Positions 33,189 through 43,946 of a stretch of DNA of 64,000 bases are shown piece after piece. Each line of letters starts with the position of its first letter. Within the stretch, counting starts at the first letter, position 1. A program made the translations under genes and the position numbers. Below the pieces are notes generated by a model. That model saw nothing but the letters and a program-made list of their open reading frames with translations, had not been told where the DNA came from and searched no databases. The DNA is from Auricularia sp. M13 (taxonomy: Eukaryota; Basidiomycota; Agaricomycetes; Auriculariales; Auriculariaceae): assembly GCA_037042915.1 (NCBI GenBank), contig CM073193.1:2852001-2916000 (forward strand). The letters are read 5' to 3'.

Positions 33189-34443
33189 ATGAGCGCGTTC
33201 AACTTCCCGTACCACACCGAACGCCTCTCCACGGGCAACAAGCTATCTTTCATCGACCAGCCGCCAACGCACGGCTCCCCGCGGGCGACGTTACTGTGCA
33301 TACATGGTTTCCCCGACTTCAGCTACGGCTGGAGATACCAGATTCAGCCATGGTCCAAAGCTGGCTTCCGTGTCATCGTTCCCGACACCCTTGGTGCGCC
33401 TTCAATTATCCCAGCAATAATCTAGTCTCATATACCAGCTATGTAGGATATGGAGGCTCTGTGCGCAGGCTTTGGAACGCACGATCTGCTTCACTCACAC
33501 AGGGCGCCCTGTAGGACAAGCCCAAGGAAGTGAGCTCGTACAGCATCAAGAACATAGCGAACGACCTCGTCGCACTGCTCGACAAGCTCAGTATCCAGGA
33601 GGCCATTGTCATCGGACACGACTGGGGTGCTATGGTCGCCTGGCGCTTCCTGCAGTGGTATCCCTCGCGCGTGAAGGCGCTGGTGGCGATCTCCATCCCA
33701 TATTACCCTCCGCCTCCCCAGTTCATCCCACTCGAGGAGGCTGCGAAGCGCGTCCCCAGCTTCGGGTACCAAGTGTACTTTGCGGACGAGCGTTCCACTG
33801 CGGAAATTGACGCCAACGTATGTGCATTGCGCGCCGCAGCTGCCTCCTCTCCTAAGCTCTGACATCTCCTTCATTGCAGGTCGAGCGCTTCTTCAAAGTC
33901 ATATACCGCCCTCCAGGTGTGAGCGGCTCAATGGCCCGTCTTGGCGAGATACGGAAGCTCGTCCTCGGCGAAGCCCCGTTCGAAGACAAGCCGCTGCTTT
34001 CGCCAGAGGTACGACTCGCTCTGGCTTTTACCCTTTACACATTCTGCTCACACATTTCCCGCAGGAATTCAAGCACTACATCACGACATTCAAGCAAGGA
34101 TTGCTTGGCCCGCTGTCGTACTACAGGAACACCAAACTGAACTTTGAGGATTGTGTGTGGCTCTCCTTACCGAGTGGAAAACACGATCCTTATAGACGGT
34201 CCCGCAGATTCCTCACTCCCAGCCAATCTCCCATCGGACAAACCTATCCATTTCATCTACGGCACCGAAGACCCAGCCTGCTCGGAACGAGCAGTCAAAT
34301 CTAGCCTGCGGTTCGCGCCACACATGTCGCAGGTCCGTCTGGACGGCCGCGGGCACTGGCTCATGGTAGAGGCCAAAGACGAAGTCAACCAGAGCATCAT
34401 CTCCTTCGTATCGCGCGTCGTGGAGGCGACTGCGAAGCTGTAG
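33189..34443 (+). CDS. Alpha/beta hydrolase, epoxide-hydrolase type
   Basis: Alpha/beta-hydrolase-fold enzyme, most like soluble epoxide hydrolases and haloalkane dehalogenases. Six exons (33189-33393, 33447-33460, 33515-33817, 33880-34008, 34065-34152, 34196-34443) give 328 residues. Oxyanion-hole motif CIHGFPDFSYGWRYQ; nucleophile elbow VIGHDWGAMVAWRF with Asp as nucleophile; cap-domain region with PLSYYRNTKLNFED supplying a Tyr; acid/base end PIHFIYGTEDPACS and DGRGHWLMVEA with the catalytic His. Exon 2 is only 14 nt (GYGGS). The last intron (43 nt) is short but its borders restore the family frame YGPADSSLPANL. Frame intact. Detoxification or lipid-epoxide metabolism is likely; substrate unknown. 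Confidence 0.92.
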
Positions 34444-34865
34444 GTATTGTGCACGTTATATATTTCTTCGGTCGGATTGGCTGTTGTACACCTGCAGCTT
34501 CACTTGAACTCATTTTACATCGCATGCCAGAGCTCACATCAAGATGAGGAGGAAGTAAAACGTGTTCAGAACGAGCGACATCGGAACGCACAGCGCATAG
34601 TAATCCAAAAGATAACCACCCATATGTGATAACCTACAAACAAGTGAAGAGAGACAGAGGACAGACGACGGGCAAGGCAGAGAAACTCGAGATCCAGTCA
34701 CGCAGTCGGGAGGGAGTACAGGGGAAGCGTATGTAGTAAGTCGAACGTGGGGAAGCATTACGCGTCAAGGGCTACAAGGGCATGAAACAGATAATGAACG
34801 TGAGATGGTCACGGCGAAAAATACGTGATATGTGCATAAAGAGTGGGGAAGAATGGCGCGTGCCT
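34444..34865. other. Intergenic between convergent genes
   Basis: 0.42 kb of 3' flanking DNA for the hydrolase (plus) and the histone-fold gene (minus). AT-richer than the genes; no frame is convincing. Confidence 0.5.
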
Positions 34866-37754
34866 TTAGGCAGCGGCCTCGACGACGGCAGGTCCGGTCG
34901 GCGGGGCATCCTGTCCGTTCGCAGCAAATCCAAACACTGGGCCTTCGCCCAGCAGAACATCCACCATCGACATCTCGTGCTCGTCCACCTGCTCGGGTGT
35001 CATCATCGCGTCGGCCTGAAGGATCTCCGTGGGCAGCTCAAACCCGCAGCGCGCGAGGAACATGTCGACCAGGAGACGACATTCGTGCGGGCTCGTCGCC
35101 TTCAACACACCCTCGCGCAGATGCGACGCCTGCATGCGCGGCACGCTCATGTTGGCTGCAGCGGAGGCCGCCTTGCCGTTAACCGCAGGGGTGGACGGAC
35201 TAGCGTTGATTGATTGCGCTTGTGCCTTGGACGGTGGGGAGCGCGGCGTACCCGGCGCATCCATCTTATCAACCTCTGCCGCAGGGCTGGGAAGACCTTT
35301 AATGATGGTCGCCTCGCGATGCGAGTTAGCCCTAATGGCGCCAGGCATCGGGCTCGAGGGAGTTGTCGGCGTCGAGACGGGTGGCGCACGTGCGGGCTCC
35401 CATACGGGCGTGGCCCCATTGCGCGGCTTGTGCGTGGAAACGGCCTCGGGCGAATCCAAATCGTTTGATGAAGACGAGTGGGAATGCGGGGACGAAGGGC
35501 GCGGATAGTACGGGACTGGCGGAGGTGTGTAGGTGGAACGACTTTTGACAGCGTTGAGTGACGCCGATGCACTGGGACGGACCGCAGGAGGCATCACAGT
35601 CTTGCTCTGCGCGGCGGCCTCGGCCTTGAGGCGTTCGGATGACCCACGAGCAAGGCGTGACACCATCGTCCGCAGCCTGCTCCCCGACTTGGGCTTCGCA
35701 GTTTCGGGGCTCTGGGGCACTTCGGGCGGCCCCTCGGACAGAAAATCGATGAGCTCGCGGGTGGACGATGAGGACGCATTTGGCTTCGCCGCCAGGTTGG
35801 AAGCCTTCTTGCGAATGGCCGGGCCCTCATCCGACAGGTCGTCGAGGTCTAGAGAGTCGCGCTTGACGTGACGATTCTTCTTGGGAAATCCCGATTCCAT
35901 GTCGGGAATGTGGCGCTGGGTAGGAGGCGCAGACTTGAGCTCCTTGAAAGCGGACGGGGCAGCAATGCCGGCGGACAACGACGCCTTGCGCGTGATGGAC
36001 TGGGAGCTGATTAATTTGGACGACGGCGGGTCGGCAGAGGAGATGGCGCGGGAGCGAGACGAGGCGTTGAGATTGCTGGGCGGCTTGCCAGACTTGGGAA
36101 CCGGTGGCGCGTCATTCTGAATGCGCACGCTCTTCGAGAGGGAGCGCGATACACCGTTGGTAGGCATGTCTTCTTCCTTTTCCTCAATCGAGTCGACGTC
36201 GCGAAGCCCACTACTTGGTACCGGTCGTTTAGCTGAAGGGCTTTTGGGGGGTGCGCTGGGTGTTGAGGGTGCGGGGGAAGACGTCGAACGGATGGAGCCC
36301 TTGCGCTGACCCTTCTCCTTTGCAAAGACCTACGGAAGGCAGGTGAGGGAGAGAGGACAAGCGTCGTCAACCAAATAGACCATTACCTCGAAAGTCTGCA
36401 GGCGATCAGGGGTGAGGCTCAGCTTCATCGTTTGCCCAGACCTCATCAAGTTATCGAATTCCTTAGCAGCACGTGAGAAAAAAATAGCGCACTAGCATAA
36501 TAGGGGCGTGCTAAGTACCTGGTCTTCAGCGCTGTCCGGCGTGGGCGAATGCACGTCGCCACTGCGGCGCACGCGCTCGCTCATGAGCGATTCCGAACGT
36601 GAATGCTTGTTCGGCAGGGCGGGGGGTGATTGGCTGCGGTCGAAGCTCCCGGAACCATTCGACCCTTTGAACATCTTATTCAAGGACCTGACGCGGTCCA
36701 TGGATGGTCGGTGACCATGGCCTAGCGAGAATGAGTCTTCGGAGGGCTCGACCGCGGTTGCGCTCCTGTCGACGCTGAAACTCGACGGGCCCCCATGGAG
36801 GGGCGCGGGATTCAAGGGCGAGCCGGCATCCTGTGAGAACGACATGCTTCTTCGTACGCGCGGGGCCTGTGCTTGAGCCTGCTCAATAACCTCTCCTGCC
36901 ACTGTTGATGCAAACATAAGAAGGGCGGCAACCCAGGGCCCGGCCAGCGGAGACGCTACCTTTCATATTCTTGAATAATCCATAAATAGTTTCGTCTTCG
37001 CATAGCGCGACGTGCAGGTCTTGTACATGGGCAGTGGTGCGACTGCTGTCTCTGGCCACCACACGAGCAACATTGGAGAGGATGTGCCTAAATGACGTTT
37101 AGCCCCAATACAGTGCGATGTGACGTGAATGGGCTACTCACTCGCAAACGTGTCTGCAATAGGACGAAGACGCTGTCAGTCATAGTTTTGGCGTGCAGGG
37201 AGAACGCACTCTAATATGGCAGTGAGATACAGCGCGGCAGGCGCTATCGCCTGTGGTTTCGGCGCGTGAGGGCCAGCAATGGTCGTGATGCGGGCTTGGA
37301 GCTGCGCCTCGACCTCTGCGTCGCCATCATAGTCGGAAAGCGTGGAATAAGCTTCACATTTCATACGCAACAGCTTCGTGTGCGTTGAGGATGGCAATAA
37401 GAAAGCAGCAAAAAATGCAGGGCGTACCTCGAAGACGGGCTGGAGCGGGAAGTCCTTGGGCGAGGACGAGTCTGGGGACGCGGATGGGTCCGCCGGCGCG
37501 GTGCGCTCCTGATACGCGCGCAACTCGATCTCGGCCTCGAGGATGGCATCCTTGCCGAGCGCGGTGGGCAGGACCTTGAGCAGGCCGGTCTTGAGCTTTT
37601 CTGTGGCAATGGAGCGCGCAGTGGAGAGCACGAGCAGCAGCAGCTCGTCCAGCAGGTTGTTGATAGCGCGCAGCGTCTCGGGCTTGATCTTTGTAGGGCG
37701 GATATCGGACAGTATGACCTCGCTCGAGCGCGAAGAGAGGTAATTGGGTGTCAT
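34866..37754 (-). CDS. Large fungal protein with an H2A-like histone-fold segment
   Basis: Uncharacterised. Seven exons (37428-37754, 37210-37373, 37142-37153, 36960-37087, 36519-36901, 36387-36461, 34866-36329) give 850 residues with no frame break. The N-terminus (MTPNYLSSRSSEVILSDIRP) and a helical region (KPETLRAINNLLDELLLLVL) lead to a segment spanning exons 2-4: PAALYLTAILEHVCEHILSN, VARVVARDSSRT, HVQDLHVALCEDETIYG. Its spacing recalls helices alpha-2 and alpha-3 of histone H2A (AAVLEY...AARDNKKTR...LQLAIRNDEEL). The rest is Ser/Pro-rich and disordered, with a conserved-looking EFDNLMRSGQTMKLSLTPDR and a helical C-terminus (SPHECRLLVDMFLARCGF). Exon 3 is 12 nt. The histone-fold reading is my inference; a nuclear or chromatin role would follow but is not shown. 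Confidence 0.85.
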
Positions 37755-37978
37755 GGCCGGCAAGGGTCGCTACCGGTCGCAGACGGCGAAGGGAAACCAG
37801 AGGGCAACGCTCAGTAACAAGGGTCCGGAAGAAAGCGACGCACTGAACTGGATACGGCCGGGCGACTTCTCAAACTGATTGATCAGTCCATCCTTCTGTC
37901 CACGCTGCCACACAGTTATCCGCATTACACGCTCGCAAGAACAGACACTACAAATACAGCCAGTCAAGAAATGTAATG

Positions 37979-38958
37979 CTACACGTCGGGGACAGCTGCG
38001 TTGGGTCCCACCGAGTCCCCTATACGAACACCGTGCGGAATCCGTTTGGGTAAATCGCTCGACGCTGGCCGAAGCCACTCGAACTGCTCCTTCATTTCCA
38101 ACTCGAATCCCTCCATGAGCGGCTTCATCTGCGGCGCAAGGTCCTTGCGTTTCCTGTGGGTCGGCTTCGTCGTGATCAGCTCGAAATCCACCTTTGCGTA
38201 GATCCTCATGAGCACCTGCATGGCGAATACCCGGGTCAGACCATGTGATGTCGGGAGATACAGAGATCGTGGTAATGCGTACCCAATTGCCAAGCTGATC
38301 GCGTCGTTCGCGCGACATAGCTGCAGGGCGTACCACCGGCGTCGTTAGTCGCCATCCTGGCTGCACCCCCTGTGGCAGCTCGGGGATGATCTGCACAGGA
38401 ACGGGCGGTTGTGGCAATGCAAACGGTCGCAACCTCCCGTTGCCGTGTTCCGCTGCGACGTGAGAGGCAAGATCGGCCTCATTACTCGCACCGAAATCGC
38501 AACCTGTTACAACAGCGATGCACCGTCAGTTTATCTACATCGCCAACTCCGTGCCGCTGATCGCACCTTCGTATGCGCAGCGCAAGCAGTCACGGATATG
38601 ACGACAGCGCACATGGTGCCTCAGTTTCTCGAGCGATGAAGATCGAATATCGCATGTATCCCACAAACAAGAAAAGTCGCGCTATCCCATATGAGCATGC
38701 GCTATCGCAAACAAAGACGAACAATGAACCCACATCATCACTCCTTCCAGCCCCATGAACTGTGTCCCAGTGCAAACGGAGACGATCCTCTGAATCCAAA
38801 ATGGCAGGACAGTTTGACCATTCGCACCGTCGGGTACAAAACCGCACCGGAAAGTCTGTAAAGTTCAATGATTAGACTTTCGGGTGCTGAAATCCGGCAC
38901 AAGGAAACACACCAGCAAAAGACCCATAGTCCACTACAGAAGGTAAACGCTCAGCCAT
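37979..38958 (-). CDS. Three-finger C2H2 zinc-finger protein
   Basis: Putative nucleic-acid-binding protein of 246 residues. Exons 38913-38958, 38734-38855, 38567-38681, 38283-38503, 37979-38215 splice in phase. Three fingers share one unusual spacing, C-x4-C-x12-H-x4-H: CEWSNC...HWDTVH (exon 2), CLWDTC...HVRCRH (exon 3) and CAYEGC...HVAAEH, the last split by an intron. A Pro-rich linker (PFALPQPPVPVQIIPELP) and a basic, helical tail (THRKRKDLAPQMKPLMEGFE) follow. The start ATG (MAERLPSVVDYGSF) lies directly after the stop TAG of the Gln-rich gene on the same strand. The sequence ctaagtctgtattttag before it is also a good splice acceptor, so the two may be one gene. Confidence 0.82.
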
Positions 38959-41900
38959 CTAAAATACAGACTTAGAATGCGTACACTCTTGTTTGCGCGT
39001 CCTCCAGTCGGCAGGCAACCGGGGAAGCTCGACGATAAGACGATCGGGTTTGGGGTGTGACCAGCCATGTCGAAGCTTTCGGAAAGCAGCAGGGATCGAC
39101 AGCTGTTGCACGCTTGAACTCGAACCGGGCAATGTTGACGCCTGTCCACGCGAAGCAACCGCAGACGAAGAGGGAAATAATCGAGAACTTGCTGTCCGCG
39201 ACGCATCCAAGTTCTGCCCTTCTGGCGAAGAAACAGTGGGCCCTTCGGCGTTCCCCAACAAGTTGTCGACATCGTCCTCGGAGAGCCCAGATGCTTGCAT
39301 CTGCATCTCATCCGGCGAACTGTCGCTCCAAAACAGCGGCTGCTTTTTGCGCACCACGGGCGAGATGCGGCCATCCACCTCCTCAATCGTGGCACCGCCG
39401 CTCGCGTCCATGGCATCAAACGCGGAGGTCAGCCGTGGATCAGGCATCCTGTCATCCAGCGGTAAGCGAGACGACGACGCAAATGCGCGCGCAGATGAAT
39501 GGGCAACAGCAGGCGTGACAAGCTCGATGTCGGCGTGCTCGGACGTAGCAGAACCAGGGCTGCTCGACCTGCGAGGGGGCGGTGAAGGTTGGCGCTTCCG
39601 CTTCGCAGGACGCGCCGACTTTGGTTCGGGGGGTGAGACCCCCTCGAGCGCACGAAAGATATCTCGGGCAAGCGTGCTCCGGCGCGCCGCCTGCGCTGTA
39701 ACAGGAGCAGGTCGCTGCTGTTGCCGCGCAGTCGCCGGCCCGGGCGCAGTGGGAATGTTTGGAGCGTGCGCGGGCTGGGAAACATGTACCCACTTGACGT
39801 TGGGGTAGGTGCCGGTAGCCCCAGGTGGTGGGAACTGCATGGGACGCATCCATGAATAGGGATACACTGGCATCGCAAAGCCGTGCGGGGGCTGGACGGC
39901 GCTTGAAGGACCAGCCGGTGCTGGCGGTCGCTGGCCTGGTCTACGCTTCAGAGTGGGCGGACGAGCGGCCTCGTTCTGGTCAGTTGTCCCAGCGATTCCT
40001 TGAGTAGCTCCTGTCCCATGTTGCGAAACTCCATTGGATTGAGAGCCATCTATGGGATAGAATATTGGTAGTCGTTTGGGCATATGGTGATAGAACTGAC
40101 CAGGCTGCGTTCCTCTTGGGAAATTTGGGGTAACGGCCGGGGCGCCTTGCGGCTGGGGTGCCGTGGAAGGAGGACCAACTGGTGGCAGCGAGGCAGAAGG
40201 AACTGCAATAAAGGTCCTTGTCAATTGAGTCAAGCATTCTGAACGGAAGTTTAACCTGTGGGAACCGACGGTGGCTGAATCCTTGCTTGCTGCTGCTGCA
40301 GGTTGGCAGTAAAGCGCTTAAATCTTTCCAGGTATGCCTGTTGATATAAAGCCGCTGTGCAGTTTGTGTCAAATGTCTTTTTTTCGAAGAACAATGCATA
40401 AGAAATCATACCTTTCTCTTGGAACGTCAAGACTGACGCGGTAGAAACGTTTGCATCACCAGGTCGTTGGTCTTGGTTGCCGTCCGACGACGAGGGAAGC
40501 GCCGCAGGTGGTTGAGGAACAGCCGGACTCGAGACATTACCCTGTTGATCCAAGACAGCTACATAATGTGCGTCAGATGAGACAGCCTCCGAAAACCCTC
40601 ACGAGCGAGGGAGACATTACCTTTCGCTTGAGGCGCCGGAGGTTTTGCGCGAGAGTTGACATCGTCGGAAGGTTGACTCACATTGCCGTTAGTCGACCCA
40701 GAAGCTGCAGCTGGCGGTTGAGCGACAGGCTGGCCCAATGCACCGCTGAGAGAGGAATACGTCGACTGTCTCAGCGCTTGTTTTGGTTCCAACTGCGAGT
40801 TCACTGGTTGCGGCTGCGTGGGAGGCGGAAGCTGGCTCGTGCTCTTCGCAGCAGGGGGGGCGACTTGAGGTTGATTCACGGACCCTGGCGCCTGTTTTTG
40901 GGACGACGCTGCAGGGTGGCAATGAGTTATCATGGTAAGGAGAGATGTATACCGGAGCTCACCCAACATTGCCCGATCTAGTTCATGTTGAAGCATAAGT
41001 TGTCGGTTTCGCTCCTGCTGTTGCCGTTCCTCCTGCTGCTGTAGAAGCAGTTTCCGCTGCTCCGCATCTCGTCGTTCGCGTAGCTCCTGCTCCTGCCGTT
41101 CCCGAATCTCCTGCTCCTGGCGTTGTCGCTCCTGCTCCTGACGTTGTCGTTCCAGGTCCTGGCGTCGCTGCTGCTCCTGTTGCTGCCGATGCTGCTGTGC
41201 TTGCAACTGCTGTTGCTGCTGTATCTGCTGTTGGTGGGAGGTCTGTATGTAATGCCCGCTTGCGCCATTCGTGTGCGAGATGGACGCAGGCTGAGAAGTT
41301 GAAGCAATAGGCCTAGTCGGATCATTATAGACAGCCGGGTAGACCTGATGCATCGCAGGCTGGGCGGCGACACCGTTCACCTGGGCGGACGAAGAGGCCG
41401 CTGGTGCTTGAGCATCCTGCTGCTGCCACCAGTGGTTGACAATCGGGTCTGACATGGGTGACAGATGTTCTGCATGCGTTGAAGGTATGGCTGCATGCGG
41501 AGCCTGCCCAGCGTACGACGAGGAGGGGGCGTACTGACCGTTGTACGCTTGTTGGTAGGGTTGCTGCTGAGAGGTTGATGCCTGTGGCTGTTGATATTGC
41601 TGGTGCTGTTGTTGGAGGTGCTGCGCGGTGGTGTTGAAGTGATGTTGCGGGGCAGCCTGTTGGGTTTGGTAGTTGGCAGGCGGCGCCTCCAAGCGTCGCA
41701 CGCTCCGGCTGTCAAGAGGCACAAATGATTAGTGCACAGACGTAAGTTGAAGCATCTTTGAAGACTCACGCGAGCTGATTTTCATCGTTCTTCACGAAGA
41801 GTTCGGCCTGGGTGAGAAGGTCTTCGCATTTTGCAGTGAGGGTCTCAATTTTCATGCGCAAAGAGAGTGCGTCCCATGGAGGAATGACGACGGGAGTGTG

Positions 41901-42417
41901 GGTAGCCGACGCCTTGGCACTGAGGACAAGGTGATGAATAATGGCAGGGTCTCGGCTGTGAGTTTCGTTGTTGAGCGAATGTTACAGACACGACAACGGC
42001 GCGGCACACCTGGCTGACTTGATGGCAGCCCATGCCTTCTCTCCGTTCTCCAGTGACTGCTGCTGAGGCACAACGGTACTCATGCGGCTGCACGGTGCAA
42101 GGTTAGACGCGGACGGCTGGATGTGCGGGCCGTGGCACGCGCACGCACAGATTCCTAAATTCCTGCAGAGTGGTGTAATTGCGCTGGCCAAGCGTCAGCC
42201 TAGACATCGCAAGCTTAAAGTCTGCGAGGACGCGGTCGACGAGGGCCTTGATCATGGCGAAATGGTGGCTCTTGAGCGAGTAGTTGCCCGCTTCCTTCCA
42301 GGACGTGAGCACCATCCGCACCATCCTGGCGGGCGTGATTGAGTCGCCGACGGCAAAGCCAGCCTTGTCCTGCGACAGCTCAAAGTACTCGGCCAGCTCC
42401 TCGACATCGTCGTTCAT
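38959..42417 (-). CDS. Long Gln-rich protein of unknown function
   Basis: Not recognised. The ATG at 42417 opens a helical N-terminal domain (MNDDVEELAEYFELSQDKAG, ITPARMVRMVLTSWKEAGNY, FKLAMSRLTLGQRNYTTLQE) spread over several exons with WDALSLRMKIETLTAKCEDL. A region of Gln tracts and a charged coiled coil rich in Gln/Arg/Glu (40.98-41.65 kb) follows, then ISYALFFEKKTFDTNCTAAL and a Pro/Ser-rich part with a basic patch (RPAKRKRQPSPPPRR) and an acidic stretch (SDSSPDEMQMQ). The encoding DNA has CTG/CAG-rich tracts. It ends at TAG 38959-38961 after CTHSKSVF. The content suggests a nuclear, transcription- or RNA-related scaffold; that is a guess. Divergent from NDUFAF5, 111 bp between starts. 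Confidence 0.8.
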
Positions 42418-42528
42418 GGGCGGAGGGCGGATGCGACGACGGCGACAAGAACAGAAGGACAACCTGCGGACTCTGCCGATGTCCCGCACCCTGCTCCCGA
42501 CGCGTCAACCGTCAATCTCTCTGTCCGC

Positions 42529-43820
42529 ATGAGATACGCACCCATCGCCCGACGCGCCCTGGCCACAGTTGCCGGCGGCAGCAGCGCGTTCCCGCCGTCG
42601 CCCGCGCCGTACATGGTCTTCGACCGCAGAGTAAAGCAGATCCAGAAGGACCGCGCCGCGCGAGCCGACGGTGGCGACGCCAGCCGCACCGTCGACTATG
42701 TCCGCAACGAGATTGCAGAGCGCATGCTGGAACGACTAACGGCGCGTCCCAACCGCGCGACAGCTCGTGCTAGCCCGCTCATGCCACACACAGGACGTGC
42801 GCCGCAAATTCAGCTCCATACTCGACCTTGGCTCTGGTTCTGGGCATTTCGCAAAGCTCCTTGAGCCCGGGACCACAGAAAAGGTCCTCATGGTTGATCT
42901 CAGTGGTACGGATGTTGTCTTGCACACGGGAGTCCGAAGCGCTCAATCCTCGACTGTAGAAGGCTCCCTTAATCGCGACGGGGACGACCAATTCGAAGGT
43001 CAATCTTGGCAGTTTTCTTGCGACCATACAAGCATTTTAACACGCATACACAGTGCCAGTTGAGCGCAAACACGCTGACGAGGAGCGGCTCCTCGAAATC
43101 GTCGGACGCGACTCTCAGGAAGCCATCGTGTCCTGCCTGAGCCTCCACTGGGTGAACGACCTCCCGGGGCTTCTCGTCCAGGCGCGCGAGGCCTTGAAAC
43201 CCGACGGCATGCTGCTCGGCGCGATGTTTGGCGGCGAAACGCTGTTTGAATTACGGTAGGTATATGTGGCTACATTCGCCCCCGCACAAGCTCTGAGCGA
43301 CCGCCAGGACAGCACTACAACTTGCAGAGATCGAGCGCGAAGGCGGCATCTCCCCGCACGTGTCGCCCATGACCAACACGCGCGACGTTTCCAATTTGCT
43401 CGGCCGTGCGGGCTTCACATTGCTGACGGTCGACATCGACGAGGTCCAAGTGGGATATCCAAGCATCTGGGAACTCATGGACGACCTGCGCAACATGGGA
43501 GAGAGCAATGCTGTCATTGGGCGGCGACATATACTGCATAGAGATACATTAATTGCTGCAGACGCCATTTACAAGGGTAAAAGTCCACAGACTGTTGCAT
43601 GCACTCCTTGTTCGGTCATTGATTCCACACTCAGCGATGCATGGACAGGATGACGGGTCCGTCCCTGCGACCTTCGAAGTCATATACTTCGTAAGGCATT
43701 CTCATGCAATCGCGACCCAACACCTAACAAGCATTGCAGATTGCATGGAAGCCATCTCCCAATCAACCAAAACCTCTGGAGCGCGGATCAGGCCAGACCA
43801 ACCTGAAGGACGTTCTATGA
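42529..43820 (+). CDS. NDUFAF5: Complex I assembly factor NDUFAF5 (mitochondrial)
   Basis: SAM-fold protein that modifies a matrix subunit of respiratory complex I (arginine hydroxylation in human). Seven exons: 42529-42741, 42794-42905, 42960-42998, 43054-43255, 43308-43576, 43635-43690, 43740-43820; 323 residues. N-terminal presequence [17 protein letters not shown] is basic and fits mitochondrial import. Then [20 protein letters not shown] motif [77 protein letters not shown], and the end FEVIYFIAWKP. The first intron only fits with a GC donor (CTAACG|gcgcgt) or an indel; all other borders are GT-AG. Presence of this factor implies a functional complex I. Confidence 0.94.
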
Positions 43821-43946
43821 ATCGCATCCTGTTCCGTTTCTGTAATCTACCATCGTAATGCACATTCGTGATTTCAACTACAACATCGACATGGGCACAC
43901 AAAATAATTCGTAAGGCAAGGGCCGTTTTTCGTAGGTGGCTCAGGT

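Noticed and set aside
34153-34195. Frame error in the last part of the epoxide-hydrolase gene
   Set aside because: A 43-nt intron with gt/ag borders restores the frame exactly and the total length is a whole number of codons.
38590-38868. Using the first open codon at 38868 as the zinc-finger gene start
   Set aside because: That codon is TTG. An ATG at 38958 with a 57-nt intron gives a proper start in phase.
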